A stretch of DNA of 5,058 nucleotides from NCBI GenBank assembly GCA_038063195.1, contig JBBTVO010000008.1, forward strand, positions 1-5,058. Direction: 5' to 3'. Source of the DNA: JBBTVO01 sp038063195 (GTDB lineage Bacteria; Patescibacteriota; Microgenomatia; Levybacterales; UBA12049). Both the position numbers and the translations under genes were made by a program. The number at the start of each line of letters is the position of its first letter. Position 1 is the first letter of the stretch. Shown one piece after another: positions 4,623-5,058 of this stretch. Below the pieces are notes generated by a model. It was given only the letters and a program-made list of their open reading frames with translations. It made no database searches and was not told the origin of the DNA.

Positions 4623-4892
4623 TCATAGATATTGTGTCAAAGTATTGAAATGTTCTTCGCTAATAAATTGCCATGAATTAACCCTAACAGATATCTCACC
4701 TCCGAAGAAATGATATCCTCCATCTTCAGGTTCAGCTTTGCCTCCGTAAAATTTCCTTGCATAATCTTCTGCAAGACGATTTGCTGTTGCAATTCGGTTG
4801 TTAGGTAATATGTGAACGCTACGATGTGAATATTCATACTCACCATTTCTTTCTTCAAGGCATAATAATAAAAATTTGCTATTATTTTTCAT
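4623..4892 (-). CDS. Hypothetical 89-residue protein
   Basis: I cannot name this small soluble protein. It starts MKNNSKFLLLCLEERNGEYE, has a helical central segment (RIATANRLAEDYARKFYGG, 33-51), an acidic Gly-rich turn (EPEDGGYHFFGG, 54-65) and a beta-like end (EISVRVNSWQFISEEHF, 66-82). The pattern of an ERNGEYEY strand, a helix with ARKFYGG, and an FFGGEISVRV strand looks like a compact alpha/beta fold seen in uncharacterised small proteins of mobile DNA; that comparison is from memory. The short hydrophobic run at 7-11 is too short for a signal peptide or membrane helix. The start overlaps the stop of an upstream 22-codon ORF as ATGA, implying coupled translation. It ends in TGA. It lies upstream of the endonuclease on the same strand, 125 bases apart, inside the repeat-bounded segment. 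Confidence 0.7.
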   Translation of the reverse strand: MKNNSKFLLLCLEERNGEYEYSHRSVHILPNNRIATANRLAEDYARKFYGGKAEPEDGGYHFFGGEISVRVNSWQFISEEHFNTLTQYL

Positions 4893-4957
4893 TCTCTGTT
4901 AAGTAATTTACTGGCTAGTTCACTTGCTTCTCTGATAGAAATTAGTTGTTGAGGCAT
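4889..4957 (-). pseudogene. 22-residue stub resembling the N-terminus of a helix-turn-helix domain
   Basis: A 22-codon frame from ATG 4957 to TGA 4891-4889 encodes MPQQLISIREASELASKLLN plus Arg-Glu. The LISIREASELA pattern is the usual first helix of excisionase/MerR-type and similar N-terminal HTH domains; similar leaders are also found at the front of some restriction-associated methyltransferases (from memory). The recognition helix is absent, and no frame downstream continues it. It overlaps the 89-residue gene by ATGA. It may be a decayed regulator reduced to a leader peptide that couples translation of the next gene. The start codon has no clear Shine-Dalgarno sequence; a TATAAT lies at 4992-4987 without a good -35. 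Confidence 0.4.
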
Positions 4958-4987
4958 AAATTTATAATAACACTTTGGGGATTAATA

Positions 4988-5058
4988 TTATAGACCAGTT
5001 TCAATTGTGGTTCCTTTTTGGATATTGTGTTTTTTGATTGTGCCAACTGGGAGTTCAA
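4988..5058 (-). CDS. C-terminal end of an unrecognised protein, cut by the window edge
   Basis: The minus-strand frame entering at 5058 reads ELPVGTIKKHNIQKGTTIET, then GL and TAA (4990-4988). Only 22 complete codons are visible, so the protein cannot be identified. The frame is supported by comparison with the left repeat at 1957-2008: the four differences fall on two silent third positions and two first positions. This is probably the intact 3' end of a gene lying to the right, into or next to which the R-M module was placed. A TATAAT motif overlaps its stop codon. Confidence 0.6.
   Translation of the reverse strand, partial: ELPVGTIKKHNIQKGTTIETGL
5003..5054. repeat. Right copy of the 52-base direct repeat
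   Basis: This segment matches 1957-2008 in the same orientation (48/52). Here it lies wholly inside the coding end of the edge gene. The outer flanks differ completely from those of the left copy, as expected of a duplicated target or attachment site. Confidence 0.9.

Noticed and set aside
4623..4957. Alternative genetic code with TGA as glycine, which would join the HTH stub to the frame at 4637-4858
   Set aside because: The long genes are complete with ordinary GGN glycines and conserved ends, and the 89-residue frame that competes for this region looks far more protein-like than the read-through product.
1..5058. CRISPR array or transposon with terminal inverted repeats
   Set aside because: No regularly spaced repeats and no transposase frame are visible; the only long repeat pair is the 52-base direct repeat.

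Overview
The window is AT-rich bacterial DNA with ordinary genetic-code usage. Spacing is tight, two of the longest genes meet stop to stop, and several genes lack an obvious Shine-Dalgarno sequence. The style would fit a small-genome lineage such as Patescibacteria (CPR), but nothing here proves the taxon. The content is accessory: a Type II restriction-modification (R-M) module, its probable regulator, a Clp-fold protease and several small or broken genes.

Left part (1-1956). A truncated minus-strand gene of unknown function (1-185) has its own promoter. A 474-base stretch without a convincing gene follows. Next come a doubtful 68-residue ORF (660-866, +) and a 317-residue SDH/S49-type serine protease (808-1761, -), whose 3' ends overlap. 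Upstream of the protease, a perfect palindrome with 10-bp arms lies inside a likely promoter.

Centre and right (1957-5058). Two 52-base direct repeats (48/52 identical) bracket about 3.0 kb. The right copy is the 3' end of a gene running off the window. The left copy is an orphan fragment of the same coding sequence, and it also supplies the stop codon of a small DUF1508 gene. Between the repeats lie DUF1508 (-), a LexA-type S24 repressor (+), a putative m4C DNA methyltransferase (+) whose start overlaps the repressor's end by 8 bases, a convergent MvaI/BcnI-family restriction endonuclease (-), an 89-residue unknown protein (-) and a 22-residue stub resembling the start of a helix-turn-helix domain.

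Proposed working model. The repressor and methyltransferase form one operon. The repressor probably acts at a TGACAA/TTGTCA inverted repeat shared by the back-to-back promoters of its own operon and DUF1508. Because it keeps the LexA cleavage site and Ser/Lys dyad, methylase expression could respond to DNA damage. The endonuclease has a separate promoter with a CCCGGG (CCSGG-type) site just after the -10, so methylation of that site could control it. The flanking repeats suggest the whole module was inserted at the 3' end of a gene.
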